64,000 nucleotides of DNA from Burkholderia sp. BCC0506 (GCF_902833145.1 NZ_CADFEN010000005.1:186001-250000); one strand, 5' to 3'. Positions 8,777 through 18,219 are shown, numbered from the stretch's first letter. Notes: generated by a model from the letters alone, not told the origin. Numbers and translations are program-made.

Positions 8777-10453
8777 TTACGATTGCGGTTTCTCGACGAT
8801 CACGCGGCGGTTGTCGCGCGCGATCACGCGCATCGGCACGCCTTCGTTGACCAGCGTGTCGTACTGGCCGGGCGGCATGATCGCGAGCGCATGGGTGTCC
8901 TGCTTCCAGCGCGTCACCCATTCGCCGACGGTCGGAATCCACTTGTTCGGCTCGACCGAGATCCCGAACGCGAGCTCGTCCTGACGCTGCACCATGATCG
9001 TCGTGTGGCCCGCGTAGAACGGGAAGGTGTGGTCGAGCATCTCGATCGAGTAGAACGGCGTGTCGGGCGGCAGCTTCGCCAGCTCGGCGCGCACGGCCGG
9101 CGCGAGCAGCGCGCCCGAGCTGTAGCGGCCGAACTCGTCGTGCCCGGTGCCGCCGATCGTGCCGAACGCGAGCCAGGCGGCGCCGAACGCGGCGAGCGCG
9201 GCGGCCGCGCCCGCGCGGCGGTTCAGCCACGCGGCCGCGAGCGTCAGCGCGGCAGCGACCGCGAGGCCGGCGTACAGCCACATCTGGAACGCCCGGTACA
9301 GCGCGTTCGGCGTGCGGGCGTCGCCCTGGTACGCGAGGAAGATGATCCCGAACGCCGCGGCGACGAAGAACACGAGGTAGCCGAGCAGGTGGCGGCGGAA
9401 CCGGTCGGCCGTCATCAGCGGCAGGTACGCGCCGATGATCAGTGCGAGCGCCGGCGCGACCGGCAGCACGTACGAGATCAGCTTCGAATGCGATGCGCTG
9501 AAGAACAGGAAGATGAACGCGCTCCAGATCAGCAGCACGAGCATCGGCGAGAAGCCGTTCGGCTGGCGCGGCATGCGCAGCGCATGACGGATGCTCTGCC
9601 ACGCGACCGACAGCCACGGCAGGAAGCCCACCAGCAGCACGGGCACGAAGTAGTACAGCGGGCCCGGGCGATTCTGTTCGGGGGTCAGGTAGCGGCGGAA
9701 CTGCTGGACGATGAAGAAGAAGTTGAAGAACTCCGGGTTGCGCTGCTGGACGAGCACGAACCACGGCGTGACGATCGCGAAGAAGATCACGAGGCCGCTC
9801 ACCAGGTACAGGCGCTTCCACAGCGCCCAGTCGCGCGCGATCAGCGTATACAGCACGAGCACGGCGCCCGGCAGGATCAGGCCGACGAGGCCCTTGGACA
9901 GCACCGCGAACGCCATCGCGGCCCAGCACGCCCACATCCAGCCGCGCACCGCGGCCGGGCGCAGCCCGGGCCGCTGCGCGAGCAGGAGCGAGCAGAGCGA
10001 CAGCGCCATCCAGAACGCGAGCCCCATGTCGAGCGCGTTGAAGTGGCCCATCAGGTTCCAGTACGGCGAGCTGGCCAGCACGACGGCCGCGAGGAAGCCC
10101 GACAGCGGGTTGAACAGGCGCGCGCCGGTGTAGCCGACGAGCAGCACGCCCGCGAAGCTCGCGACGGCGGTATAGAGGCGCGCCTGCCATTCGCCGATGC
10201 CGAACCACGCGAACGTCAGCGCGTTGAACCAGGTCTGCAGCGGCGGCTTCTCGAAGTACTTGTAGCCGTTGTAGCGCGGCGTGATCCAGTCGCCGGTGAC
10301 GAACATCTCGCGCGCCATTTCCGCGTAGCGGCCTTCGTCGCTCGGGATCAGGTGGCGCAGCCCGAGCGGCGCGAACCAGACGATCGCGAGCGCGACGACG
10401 AGGAGGACGAGCGTGATGCGATTGAGCGGTAGCCTCGACGGCGTATCGTTCAT
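8777..10453 (-). CDS. arnT: ArnT, lipid A aminoarabinose transferase
   Basis: A 558-residue inner-membrane GT83 glycosyltransferase that adds L-Ara4N to lipid A phosphates on the periplasmic side. Many membrane helices are visible, beginning at residues 12-30. The first periplasmic loop holds the conserved acidic pair in PSDEGRYAEMAREM (Asp39-Glu40), and the EKPPLQTWFNAL segment typical of ArnT follows. It is first in transcription order among the arn genes. The DUF498 gene upstream is on the same strand, 123 bases away. In the B. cepacia complex this pathway is known to be essential and tied to lipopolysaccharide export. Confidence 0.94.
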   Translation of the reverse strand: MNDTPSRLPLNRITLVLLVVALAIVWFAPLGLRHLIPSDEGRYAEMAREMFVTGDWITPRYNGYKYFEKPPLQTWFNALTFAWFGIGEWQARLYTAVASFAGVLLVGYTGARLFNPLSGFLAAVVLASSPYWNLMGHFNALDMGLAFWMALSLCSLLLAQRPGLRPAAVRGWMWACWAAMAFAVLSKGLVGLILPGAVLVLYTLIARDWALWKRLYLVSGLVIFFAIVTPWFVLVQQRNPEFFNFFFIVQQFRRYLTPEQNRPGPLYYFVPVLLVGFLPWLSVAWQSIRHALRMPRQPNGFSPMLVLLIWSAFIFLFFSASHSKLISYVLPVAPALALIIGAYLPLMTADRFRRHLLGYLVFFVAAAFGIIFLAYQGDARTPNALYRAFQMWLYAGLAVAAALTLAAAWLNRRAGAAAALAAFGAAWLAFGTIGGTGHDEFGRYSSGALLAPAVRAELAKLPPDTPFYSIEMLDHTFPFYAGHTTIMVQRQDELAFGISVEPNKWIPTVGEWVTRWKQDTHALAIMPPGQYDTLVNEGVPMRVIARDNRRVIVEKPQS

Positions 10454-10576
10454 GGGTTTTCAGCCTGTTGGTTGTGGTGACGGGCGGCCGGCGGGGTGTG
10501 CCGGCGGCGGGCGGCCTGGCCGGGCCGATCGGGGGATCGACCCGCTGCGCCGGCCCGAGTTTTACCGCATCGGGGA

Positions 10577-10951
10577 TTAACGTTCAATTAAGAGCGCGGC
10601 GGCGACTTTGCGGCCCTCGGCCATCAGGATGTTGTAGGTGCGGCAGGCGGCCTGGAAATCCATCGTCTCGACGCCGATCCGTTTCGCGGTGAGCGCCGCG
10701 ACGAGCCGCGGGTGCGGGAAGCGCAGCCGCGCGCCGCTGCCGAAGATCACGAGTTCGGGCGTCGGCTCGAGCAGCATCGCGAAATGCTCGGGCGCGAGCG
10801 AGTCGAACGACGACACGGGCCAGGCCTGGACCGGCGCGCCGGGCAGCACGATGACGCTCGTTTCATGGCGTTCGAGATTGACGTCGACATAATCGGGGCC
10901 GTAGCCGGTGACGGTGTTGAGCGCGCCGCTCGTGTCCTGGTGCAGTTTCAA
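10577..10951 (-). CDS. Mth938-like (DUF498) domain protein
   Basis: A 124-residue small globular protein. The Mth938/DUF498 fold is recognisable from NTVTGYGPDYVDVN, PELVIFGSGARLRFP and the C-terminal MDFQAACRTYNILMAEGRKVAAALL. Its molecular function in bacteria is not established; relatives include mitochondrial NDUFAF3, an assembly factor of complex I. I place the start at the TTG at 10951, which has GGAA seven bases upstream and begins the conserved LHQD block. A reading to 11032 adds an unconserved basic stretch. It is divergent from alaA and upstream of arnT on the same strand. Confidence 0.85.
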   Translation of the reverse strand: MKLHQDTSGALNTVTGYGPDYVDVNLERHETSVIVLPGAPVQAWPVSSFDSLAPEHFAMLLEPTPELVIFGSGARLRFPHPRLVAALTAKRIGVETMDFQAACRTYNILMAEGRKVAAALLIER

Positions 10952-11267
10952 ATCGGTATTCCGCGGTTCCGTAGGGGAATGGGTGGGCAGGGCCGCGCGG
11001 GCCCGGCTGGCCGGTTCCGTGCGCCCGGGCACGCGGGGACGCCTGACGGCACGGGCCCGGCGCGACTATGGTGCATTGCGAAAGTCGGCCAAAATCCGCT
11101 AAATTATAACTTTTTGGTCGCCCGCGGGCGCCACTTGCGTCGGGCGTCGCCACAAGCCGCGTCCGACCGCCGCTTTTTCCCAGTCTAGACAGCGCGCACA
11201 GACCGGCCGCTTTCCAGTTTTGATCCCGTCCCCCCGGCCGCAAGGCCAACCCAGGAACCGTGTCGTC
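10952..11267. promoter_or_regulatory. Divergent promoter region between the DUF498 gene and alaA
   Basis: 316 bases between two divergent starts. Its only A+T-rich island is at about 11095-11116. That island contains TATAAT on the minus strand and TTGCGA-N18-TAAATT on the plus strand, so both genes probably start transcription near it. No further structure was recognised. Confidence 0.4.
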
Positions 11268-12506
11268 GTGAAACCGATTCAGAAGTCGAACAAGCTGCTC
11301 AACGTCTGCTACGACATCCGTGGCCCGGTGCTCGAGCACGCGAAGCGCCTCGAGGAAGAAGGCCACCGCATCATCAAGCTGAACATCGGCAACCTCGCGC
11401 CGTTCGGATTCGACGCGCCGGACGAGATCATCCAGGACATGATCCGCAACCTGCCGGCGTCGTCCGGCTATTCGGATTCGAAGGGCGTGTTCTCGGCGCG
11501 CAAGGCCGTGATGCACTACACGCAGGAAAAGGGCGTCGTGGGCGTTGGCCTCGACGACATCTACATCGGCAACGGCGCGTCCGAGCTGATCGTGATGGCG
11601 ACCCAGGCGCTGCTGAACGACGGCGACGAAGTGCTGCTGCCCGCGCCCGACTACCCGTTGTGGACGGCCGCCGTGAGCCTGTCGGGCGGCACGCCCGTGC
11701 ACTACGTGTGCGACGAGCAGAACGCCTGGATGCCCGATCTCGACGACATCCGCAGCAAGATCACGCCGAACACGAAGGCGATCGTCGTGATCAACCCGAA
11801 CAACCCGACCGGCGCGCTTTATTCCGACGAATTGCTGCTCGAGCTGCTGGAGATCGCGCGCCAGCACGGGCTGATCGTGTTCGCCGACGAGGTCTACGAC
11901 AAGATCGTCTACGACGGCCTCGAGCACACGGCGCTGGGCGCGCTGTCGGAGGACGTGATCACCGTCACGTTCAACAGCCTGTCGAAGAGCTATCGCTCGT
12001 GCGGCTACCGCGCGGGCTGGATGGCCGTGTCGGGCCTCGGCGGCGACAACCGCCGGCGCGCGAAGGATTACCTCGAGGGGCTCGGCATCCTGTCGTCGAT
12101 GCGCCTGTGCGCGAACGTGCCCGGCCAGTTCGCGATCCAGACGGCGCTCGGCGGCTACCAGAGCATCAACGAGCTGATCGTGCCGAGCGGGCGCCTCTTC
12201 AAACAGCGCGAACTCGCGTACGACATGCTGACGTCGATCCCGGGCGTGACCTGCGTGAAGCCGCAGGCCGCGCTGTACATGTTCCCGCGCCTCGACCCGA
12301 AGCTCTACCCGATCCAGAACGACCAGCAGTTCATTCTCGACCTGTTGCTCGAGGAGCGCGTGCTGCTCGTGCAGGGCACGGGGTTCAACTGGGCGACGCC
12401 GGACCACTTCCGCGTGGTCTTCCTGCCGAACCTCGACGACCTGGCCGATTCGATCAACCGGATCGCACGCTTCCTCGACGGCTACCGCAAGCGCCATTCG
12501 GTCTGA
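11268..12506 (+). CDS. alaA: Alanine-synthesising aminotransferase, AlaA type
   Basis: A 412-residue fold-type I PLP aminotransferase close to E. coli AlaA over its whole length (KPIQKSNKLLNVCYDIRGPVL at the start, the SSGYSDSKG block, and LYMFPRLD near the end). It should make alanine from pyruvate and glutamate. Lys240 in SLSKSYR is the PLP lysine. The chosen start is GTG at 11268, with CCAGGAAC upstream, because it aligns with the family start; a TTG at 11220 would add 16 unconserved residues. The motif NIGNLAPFGF has Leu where E. coli has Pro. It heads a co-directional group with hom and thrC. Confidence 0.9.
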   Translation: MKPIQKSNKLLNVCYDIRGPVLEHAKRLEEEGHRIIKLNIGNLAPFGFDAPDEIIQDMIRNLPASSGYSDSKGVFSARKAVMHYTQEKGVVGVGLDDIYIGNGASELIVMATQALLNDGDEVLLPAPDYPLWTAAVSLSGGTPVHYVCDEQNAWMPDLDDIRSKITPNTKAIVVINPNNPTGALYSDELLLELLEIARQHGLIVFADEVYDKIVYDGLEHTALGALSEDVITVTFNSLSKSYRSCGYRAGWMAVSGLGGDNRRRAKDYLEGLGILSSMRLCANVPGQFAIQTALGGYQSINELIVPSGRLFKQRELAYDMLTSIPGVTCVKPQAALYMFPRLDPKLYPIQNDQQFILDLLLEERVLLVQGTGFNWATPDHFRVVFLPNLDDLADSINRIARFLDGYRKRHSV

Positions 12507-12559
12507 GCGGGCAGGCTCACGCGGAACTCACTACTTCTTACTCATCGATCACACGCAGC

Positions 12560-13888
12560 ATGGAACCGATCAAAGTTGGCCTGTTGGGCTTCGGCACCGT
12601 CGGCAGCGGCACCTTCACGGTGTTGCACCGCAACCAGGAAGAAATCAAACGACGCGCGGGGCGCGGCATCGAGGTCGCGCGCATTGCCGTGCGCAACCCG
12701 GCCAAGGCCCAGGCCGCGCTCGGCGCGCATGCCGGCACCGCGCAGATCACCGACGATTTCAACGCGGTCGTCGACGATCCGTCGATCGCGATCATCGCCG
12801 AGATGATCGGCGGCACGGGCATCGCGCGCGAGCTCGTGCTGCGCGCGATCGCGAACGGCAAGCACGTCGTGACGGCGAACAAGGCGCTGCTCGCGGTGCA
12901 CGGCACCGAGATCTTCGAAGCCGCGCGCGAGAAGGGCGTGATGGTCGCGTTCGAGGCGGCCGTCGCCGGCGGCATCCCGATCATCAAGGCGCTGCGCGAA
13001 GGCCTGACCGCGAACCGCATCCAGTACATCGCCGGCATCATCAACGGCACGACCAACTACATCCTGTCGGAAATGCGCGACCGCGGGCTCGACTTCGCGA
13101 CCGCGCTGAAGGCCGCGCAGGATCTCGGCTACGCGGAAGCCGATCCGACCTTCGACATCGAAGGCGTCGACGCCGCGCACAAGGCGACGATCATGAGCGC
13201 GATCGCGTTCGGCGTGCCGGTGCAGTTCGACCGCGCGTATGTGGAGGGCATCAGCAAGCTCGACGCGACCGACATCCGCTATGCGGAAGAGCTCGGCTAC
13301 CGGATCAAGCTGCTCGGCATCACGCGCCGCGCCGAAAACGGCATCGAGCTGCGCGTGCATCCGACGCTGATCCCGGAAAAGCGCCTGCTCGCGAACGTCG
13401 AGGGCGCGATGAACGCGGTCGTCGTGCACGGCGATGCAGTCGGCACGACGCTGTACTACGGCAAGGGCGCCGGCGCGGAGCCGACCGCGTCGGCCGTCGT
13501 CGCGGATCTCGTCGACGTCACGCGCCTGCACACGGCCGACCCCGAGCATCGCGTGCCGCATCTCGCGTTCCAGCCGGACAGCCTGTCGAACACGCCGATC
13601 TTGCCGATCGAGGAAGTGACGAGCGGCTATTACCTGCGCCTGCGCGTGGCCGATCAAACCGGCGTGCTCGCCGCCATCACGCGCATCCTCGCCGAATCGG
13701 GCATCTCGATCGATGCGCTGCTGCAGAAGGAGTCGGAGCAGATCGACGGCGCGAACGGCGAGACCGACATCATCCTGATCACGCACGAGACGGTCGAGAA
13801 GAACGTCAACGCGGCGATCGCGCAGATCGAGAGCCTCGCGACGGTCGTCTCGAAGGTCACGAAGCTGCGCATGGAAGCACTGAACTGA
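12560..13888 (+). CDS. hom: Homoserine dehydrogenase
   Basis: A 442-residue monofunctional homoserine dehydrogenase that reduces aspartate semialdehyde to homoserine for threonine and methionine synthesis. The NAD(P)-binding motif LLGFGTVGSG is at residues 7-16, and the central block GVDAAHKATIMSAIAFG is typical. A C-terminal ACT domain (from YYLRLRVADQTGVLAAITR) indicates threonine feedback. No aspartokinase domain is fused. It lies 53 bases after alaA and 12 bases before thrC, consistent with an alaA-hom-thrC operon. Confidence 0.96.
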   Translation: MEPIKVGLLGFGTVGSGTFTVLHRNQEEIKRRAGRGIEVARIAVRNPAKAQAALGAHAGTAQITDDFNAVVDDPSIAIIAEMIGGTGIARELVLRAIANGKHVVTANKALLAVHGTEIFEAAREKGVMVAFEAAVAGGIPIIKALREGLTANRIQYIAGIINGTTNYILSEMRDRGLDFATALKAAQDLGYAEADPTFDIEGVDAAHKATIMSAIAFGVPVQFDRAYVEGISKLDATDIRYAEELGYRIKLLGITRRAENGIELRVHPTLIPEKRLLANVEGAMNAVVVHGDAVGTTLYYGKGAGAEPTASAVVADLVDVTRLHTADPEHRVPHLAFQPDSLSNTPILPIEEVTSGYYLRLRVADQTGVLAAITRILAESGISIDALLQKESEQIDGANGETDIILITHETVEKNVNAAIAQIESLATVVSKVTKLRMEALN

Positions 13889-13900
13889 GTCGAGGACGAC

Positions 13901-15352
13901 ATGAACTACATCTCCACGCGCGGCGCCGGCATCGGTGAGCGCCATACGTTCTCCGACATCCTGCTCGGCGGTCTCGCGAAGGACGGCGGGCTCTACCTGC
14001 CGGCCGAGTATCCGAAGGTGTCCGCGGACGAGCTCGCGCGCTGGCGCACGCTGCCGTACGCGGATCTCGCATTCGAGATCCTGTCGAAGTTCTGCGACGA
14101 CGTGCCGGCCGACGACCTGCGCGCGATCACGCGCCGCACGTACACGGCCGCCGTGTACAGCAACACGCGCCACGGCGAGAACGCGTCCGACATCACGCCG
14201 CTGAAGACGCTCGGCACCGAGCACGGCGCGGCGCTGTCGCTGCTCGAGCTGTCGAACGGCCCGACGCTCGCGTTCAAGGACATGGCGATGCAGTTGCTCG
14301 GCAACCTGTTCGAGTACACGCTCGCGAAGCACGGCGAAGCGCTGAACATCCTCGGCGCGACGTCGGGCGACACCGGCAGCGCGGCCGAATACGCGATGCG
14401 CGGCAAGGCCGGCGTGCGCGTGTTCATGCTGTCGCCGCACAAGAAGATGAGCGCGTTCCAGACGGCGCAGATGTTCAGCCTGCAGGACCCGAACATCTTC
14501 AACCTCGCGGTCGAAGGCGTGTTCGACGACTGCCAGGACATCGTGAAGGCCGTGTCGAACGATCATGCGTTCAAGGCGCGGCAGAAGATCGGCACCGTCA
14601 ACTCGATCAACTGGGCGCGCGTCGTCGCGCAGGTCGTGTACTACTTCAAGGGCTATTTCGCGGCGACGCAGTCCAACGACGAGCGCGTGTCGTTCACGGT
14701 GCCGTCGGGCAACTTCGGCAACGTCTGCGCGGGCCATATCGCGCGGATGATGGGGCTGCCGATCGCGAAGCTGGTGGTCGCGACCAACGAGAACGACGTG
14801 CTCGACGAGTTCTTCCGCACCGGCGCGTATCGCGTGCGCAGCGCCGAGAACACCTATCACACGAGCAGCCCGAGCATGGACATCTCGAAGGCATCGAACT
14901 TCGAGCGTTTCGTGTTCGACCTGCTCGGCCGCGATCCGGCGCGCGTGATGCAACTGTTCCGCGACGTCGAGGAGAAGGGCGGCTTCGATCTCGCGGCAAG
15001 CGGCGATTTCGCGCGCGTTGCCGAGTTCGGCTTCGTGTCGGGCCGCAGCAGCCACGCCGACCGCATCGCGACGATCCGCGACGTGTTCTCGCGTTACGAC
15101 ACGATGATCGACACGCATACGGCCGACGGCGTGAAGGTCGCGCGCGAGCATCTGGAGGCCGGCGTGCCGATGGTCGTGCTCGAGACGGCGCAGCCGATCA
15201 AGTTCGGCGAGACGATCCGCGAGGCGCTCGATCGCGAAGCCGAGCGGCCGGCCGCCTTCGACGGGCTCGAGGCGCTGCCGCAGCGCTTCGAGGTCGTGAA
15301 GGCCGACGCGCAGCAGGTGAAGGACTTCATCGCCGCCCATACGGGCGCATGA
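13901..15352 (+). CDS. thrC: Threonine synthase
   Basis: A 483-residue PLP enzyme converting O-phosphohomoserine to threonine. It opens with NYISTRGAG and DILLGGLAKDGGLYLP, as in the longer class of threonine synthases. The PLP lysine is in GPTLAFKDMAMQ (near residue 126), and the phosphate-binding loop ATSGDTGSAA follows. It directly follows hom with a GAGGAC ribosome site and is the last gene before a terminator-like hairpin. Confidence 0.96.
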   Translation: MNYISTRGAGIGERHTFSDILLGGLAKDGGLYLPAEYPKVSADELARWRTLPYADLAFEILSKFCDDVPADDLRAITRRTYTAAVYSNTRHGENASDITPLKTLGTEHGAALSLLELSNGPTLAFKDMAMQLLGNLFEYTLAKHGEALNILGATSGDTGSAAEYAMRGKAGVRVFMLSPHKKMSAFQTAQMFSLQDPNIFNLAVEGVFDDCQDIVKAVSNDHAFKARQKIGTVNSINWARVVAQVVYYFKGYFAATQSNDERVSFTVPSGNFGNVCAGHIARMMGLPIAKLVVATNENDVLDEFFRTGAYRVRSAENTYHTSSPSMDISKASNFERFVFDLLGRDPARVMQLFRDVEEKGGFDLAASGDFARVAEFGFVSGRSSHADRIATIRDVFSRYDTMIDTHTADGVKVAREHLEAGVPMVVLETAQPIKFGETIREALDREAERPAAFDGLEALPQRFEVVKADAQQVKDFIAAHTGA

Positions 15353-15386
15353 CGCGCAACCGGGCCCGCAGGCCCGGTTGCGCAGG

Positions 15387-15438
15387 ACGGCCGGAATGCC
15401 GATTCGACGAACGGATCGGGGTTCCGGCCGTTTCGTTT
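15387..15438 (+). terminator. Probable terminator hairpins after thrC
   Basis: A perfect 10-bp stem (15387-15396 with 15422-15431) is followed by TTCGTTT. An even stronger GC-rich hairpin lies just before it (15356-15366 with 15371-15381) but has no T run. Together they probably end the alaA-hom-thrC transcript. Confidence 0.6.
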
Positions 15439-15546
15439 GGCACGCGGGCATCGTGCGCCGCACGAAACAAGTGCCAGACCGGCGCGTGCGCGCCGATCAC
15501 GGTTTTCGCATGCTCGCCATATCGCGCGTCCGCGTGGCGGCGTCGC

Positions 15547-15552
15547 TACAAT
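15547..15552 (+). promoter_or_regulatory. Candidate -10 element for moeA
   Basis: TACAAT lies 35 bases before the moeA start codon. No convincing -35 box is seen. The same hexamer precedes ndk, rlmD, dnaX and surE in this window. Confidence 0.4.
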
Positions 15553-15586
15553 GACGTATTGATTCCAACGATCCCCGATTCCATCG

Positions 15587-16834
15587 ATGTCGAACCCGAA
15601 TCCCGCGGCGCCGCGCGCGCCGATGCTGTCGACCGCCGAGGCGCTCGCCGCGCTGCTCGATGCCGCGAAGCCGCTGCCCGGCACCGAAACCGTCGCCACG
15701 CTCGATGCGCTCGGCCGCGTGCTGGCGGCCGACGTGAGCTCGCCGCTCGACGTGCCGCCGATGCACACGAGCGCGATGGACGGCTACGCGGTGCGCGTCG
15801 CCGACCTGCTGCACGGCGAACGGCGTTTGCCGGTATCGCAGCGGATCCCGGCCGGTCATCCGGCCGCGCCGCTCGCCGCAGGCACGGCCGCGCGGATCTT
15901 CACCGGCGCGACGGTGCCGCCCGGCGCCGACGCCGTCGTGATGCAGGAGCAGGCATCGGCCGACGGCGACGCGGTCGAGATCCTGCACACGCCGAAGGCC
16001 GGTGAATGGATCACCGCACAGGGCGCGGACATCCGCCAGGGTTCGGTGATCCTGCCGGCCGGCACGCGGCTCACGCCGCAGGCGCTGGGGCTTGCCGCAT
16101 CGGTCGGTTGCGCGCAACTGCCGGTCGCGCGGCGGATTCGCGTGGCGGTGTTCTTTACCGGCGACGAACTGACGATGCCGGGCGAGCCGCTGAAGCCCGG
16201 CGCGATCTACAACTCGAACCGCTTCACGCTGCGCGGGCTGCTCGAACGGCTCGGCTGCCACGTGACCGACTACGGAATCGTGCCCGACTCGCTGGCCGCG
16301 ACGCGCGACACGCTGCGCGAGGCCGCCCGCGATCACGACGTGATCCTGACGAGCGGCGGCGTGTCGGTCGGCGACGAGGATCACGTGAAGCCGGCCGTCG
16401 AGGCCGAAGGGCGGCTCGCGCTGTGGCAGATCGCGATGAAGCCCGGCAAGCCGCTCGCGTACGGCGCGGTGCGTCGCGGCGACGAGCGCCCCGACGCGCA
16501 CTTCATCGGGCTGCCGGGCAACCCGGTGTCGAGCTTCGTCACGTTCCTGCTGTTCGTGCGGCCGTTCCTGCTGCGCCTGTCCGGCGTGCGCGACGTCGCG
16601 CCGCGCGCGTTGTCGCTGCGTGCCGATTTTTCGCAGAGCAAGGGCGACCGGCGCAACGAATTCCTGCGTGCGCGCGTCAATGCGGCCGGCGGTCTCGACC
16701 TGTTCCCGAACCAGAGCTCGGCCGTGCTCACGTCGACGGTCTGGGGCGACGGGCTGATCGACAATCCGCCGCAGCATGCGATCAGCGCAGGCGAGACCGT
16801 GCGTTTCATCCCGTTTTCCGAATTGCTGTCGTAA
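15587..16834 (+). CDS. moeA: Molybdopterin molybdenumtransferase MoeA
   Basis: A 415-residue enzyme that inserts molybdate into adenylylated molybdopterin to form the molybdenum cofactor. Typical blocks are present: DVPPMHTSAMDGYAVR near residue 57, IFTGATVPPGADAVVMQE, the central MPT-binding domain (DVILTSGGVSVGDEDHVK) and the C-terminal domain IV. It starts 19 bases ahead of moaD in an apparent moeA-moaD-moaE operon. Its own TACAAT -10 element follows the thrC terminator. Confidence 0.95.
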   Translation: MSNPNPAAPRAPMLSTAEALAALLDAAKPLPGTETVATLDALGRVLAADVSSPLDVPPMHTSAMDGYAVRVADLLHGERRLPVSQRIPAGHPAAPLAAGTAARIFTGATVPPGADAVVMQEQASADGDAVEILHTPKAGEWITAQGADIRQGSVILPAGTRLTPQALGLAASVGCAQLPVARRIRVAVFFTGDELTMPGEPLKPGAIYNSNRFTLRGLLERLGCHVTDYGIVPDSLAATRDTLREAARDHDVILTSGGVSVGDEDHVKPAVEAEGRLALWQIAMKPGKPLAYGAVRRGDERPDAHFIGLPGNPVSSFVTFLLFVRPFLLRLSGVRDVAPRALSLRADFSQSKGDRRNEFLRARVNAAGGLDLFPNQSSAVLTSTVWGDGLIDNPPQHAISAGETVRFIPFSELLS

Positions 16835-16853
16835 CGCGGCGGCTTCCCGAACC

Positions 16854-17111
16854 ATGAAGATTCAGCTGAAATTTTTTGCAAGCGTGCGCGAGGCACTGGG
16901 CGTCGCCGATGAAGAGGCCAACGTGCCGGACAGCGTCACGACCGTCGGCGACGTGCGCGCGTGGCTGCGCGTGCGCGGCGGCGCGTGGGCCGACACGCTC
17001 GCCGAAGGGCGCGCGTTGCGCATGGCGTGCAATCACGAGATGACCGATCCCGACACGCGGCTCACCGAGGGCTGCGAGGTCGCGTTCTTCCCGCCGGTGA
17101 CGGGCGGTTGA
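16854..17111 (+). CDS. moaD: MoaD, molybdopterin synthase small subunit
   Basis: An 85-residue ubiquitin-fold sulfur carrier. The C-terminal VTGG ending is the essential di-glycine that is activated by MoeB and thiocarboxylated to donate sulfur to precursor Z. The start at 16854 (MKIQLKFFASVRE) fits the family length of about 81 residues. It is followed 10 bases later by moaE, its partner subunit. Confidence 0.95.
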   Translation: MKIQLKFFASVREALGVADEEANVPDSVTTVGDVRAWLRVRGGAWADTLAEGRALRMACNHEMTDPDTRLTEGCEVAFFPPVTGG

Positions 17112-17121
17112 GGCGGCGGCG

Positions 17122-17598
17122 ATGGCAACGGTACGAGTCCAGACCGACGATTTCGATCTGAGCGCCGAAGTGGCGGCATTGAGGGCGCGCAATCCGAAGA
17201 TCGGCGCGCTCGCGTGCTTCGTCGGCACGGTGCGGGACCTGAACGAAGGCGATTCGGTCGCCGCGATGGAGCTCGAGCACTATCCCGGAATGACCGAGAA
17301 GGCGCTCGAGAAGATCGCGGCCGAGGCCGGACGGCGCTGGCCGGGCATCGACGTCGCGATCGTGCATCGCGTCGGCAGGCTGCTGCCGCTCGACCAGATC
17401 GTGATGGTCGCGACGGTCGCGTCGCACCGCGGCGATGCGTTCGCATCGTGCGAATTCGTGATGGACTACCTGAAGACCGAAGCGCCGTTCTGGAAGAAGG
17501 AAACGACGCCGGACGGCGAGCGCTGGGTCGATGCGCGCAGTACCGACGACGCCGCGCTCGCGCGCTGGGGCGTCGAGTCGGGCAATACGCCGCGCTGA
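17122..17598 (+). CDS. moaE: MoaE, molybdopterin synthase catalytic subunit
   Basis: A 158-residue subunit that, with MoaD, converts cyclic pyranopterin monophosphate to molybdopterin. The motifs LACFVGTVRD, LEHYPGMTEKAL, RVGRLLPLDQIV and the Lys-rich active-site segment TEAPFWKKE are all visible. It follows moaD closely and is probably the last gene of the moeA-moaD-moaE unit. Confidence 0.96.
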   Translation: MATVRVQTDDFDLSAEVAALRARNPKIGALACFVGTVRDLNEGDSVAAMELEHYPGMTEKALEKIAAEAGRRWPGIDVAIVHRVGRLLPLDQIVMVATVASHRGDAFASCEFVMDYLKTEAPFWKKETTPDGERWVDARSTDDAALARWGVESGNTPR

Positions 17599-17658
17599 GC
17601 GCGGCATGCGGGCGATGCGGCGATGTGCCGCATGCGCGCCGTTGTCGCGTGAGGGCCG

Positions 17659-18219
17659 TTACGCGTCCGGGTCGACGCCGCGGCCGATGATCTTCGTCGG
17701 AAAGGGTTCGCCGCGGGCGCGCGACGGCAACGCATGCGGATCGTCGCCGGCATCGCGGCGGCGCGGCGCGATCGCGTCGAGCAGCGCCTGCTGCTCGGGC
17801 GGAATCCGGTAGTCCCAGCCGAAGCGGCTCAACTGCAGGCTCTGCGCGATCCGCAGCGCGGGCTCCATGAAACGGATCGCCGCGGGCGGCGCGTAGCGCG
17901 CTTCGACGGTCTTCAGGAACAGCGACAGCCAGCGGCTGAAATGGGCCGGCTCGATCCCGTCGAGCGGCTGGTGCGCCTGCTGTACGTTGCCGCGATAGCG
18001 TTTGGTGCCGAGCACGAGGCTCGACCAGAACGTCACCATCTTCGGCAAATGATCGTCCCAGCGCCCGGCCAGCTTCGCATCGAACACGGGCCCGAGCAGC
18101 GGATCGTCGCGTACGCGGTCGTAGAACGCGTAGACGAGATCGCGGATGTTGTCTTCGGTCGGCTCGGCGTCGCGGGGGCGGGCCGGTGCGGTATCGGGCG
18201 AGGCGGGCAGGGCAGTCAT
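17659..18219 (-). CDS. Group III truncated haemoglobin
   Basis: A 186-residue protein whose middle part has the truncated-globin pattern: an N-terminal helix NIRDLVYAFYDRVRDDPLLGPVF, the HLPKMVTFWSSLVLGTKRYRGN segment, and the proximal-His-like block HFSRWLSLFLKTVE. Such haemoglobins bind oxygen and nitric oxide and are often linked to nitrosative stress. The C-terminal 40 residues are extra and basic. The ATG at 18219 is used; longer readings run into the divergent regulatory region. Its divergent neighbour is an NsrR-type NO sensor, which suggests regulation by nitric oxide. Confidence 0.82.
   Translation of the reverse strand: MTALPASPDTAPARPRDAEPTEDNIRDLVYAFYDRVRDDPLLGPVFDAKLAGRWDDHLPKMVTFWSSLVLGTKRYRGNVQQAHQPLDGIEPAHFSRWLSLFLKTVEARYAPPAAIRFMEPALRIAQSLQLSRFGWDYRIPPEQQALLDAIAPRRRDAGDDPHALPSRARGEPFPTKIIGRGVDPDA

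Noticed and set aside
15356-15381. GC hairpin right after thrC as a stand-alone intrinsic terminator
   Set aside because: No T run follows; the better candidate is the second stem at 15387-15431, so the two were reported together.
12542-15463. A 973-codon open frame antisense to hom and thrC
   Set aside because: Composition is Arg/His/Asp/Val-rich with no recognisable domain, and both genes on the other strand are full-length known enzymes. This is a common artefact of high-GC third positions.
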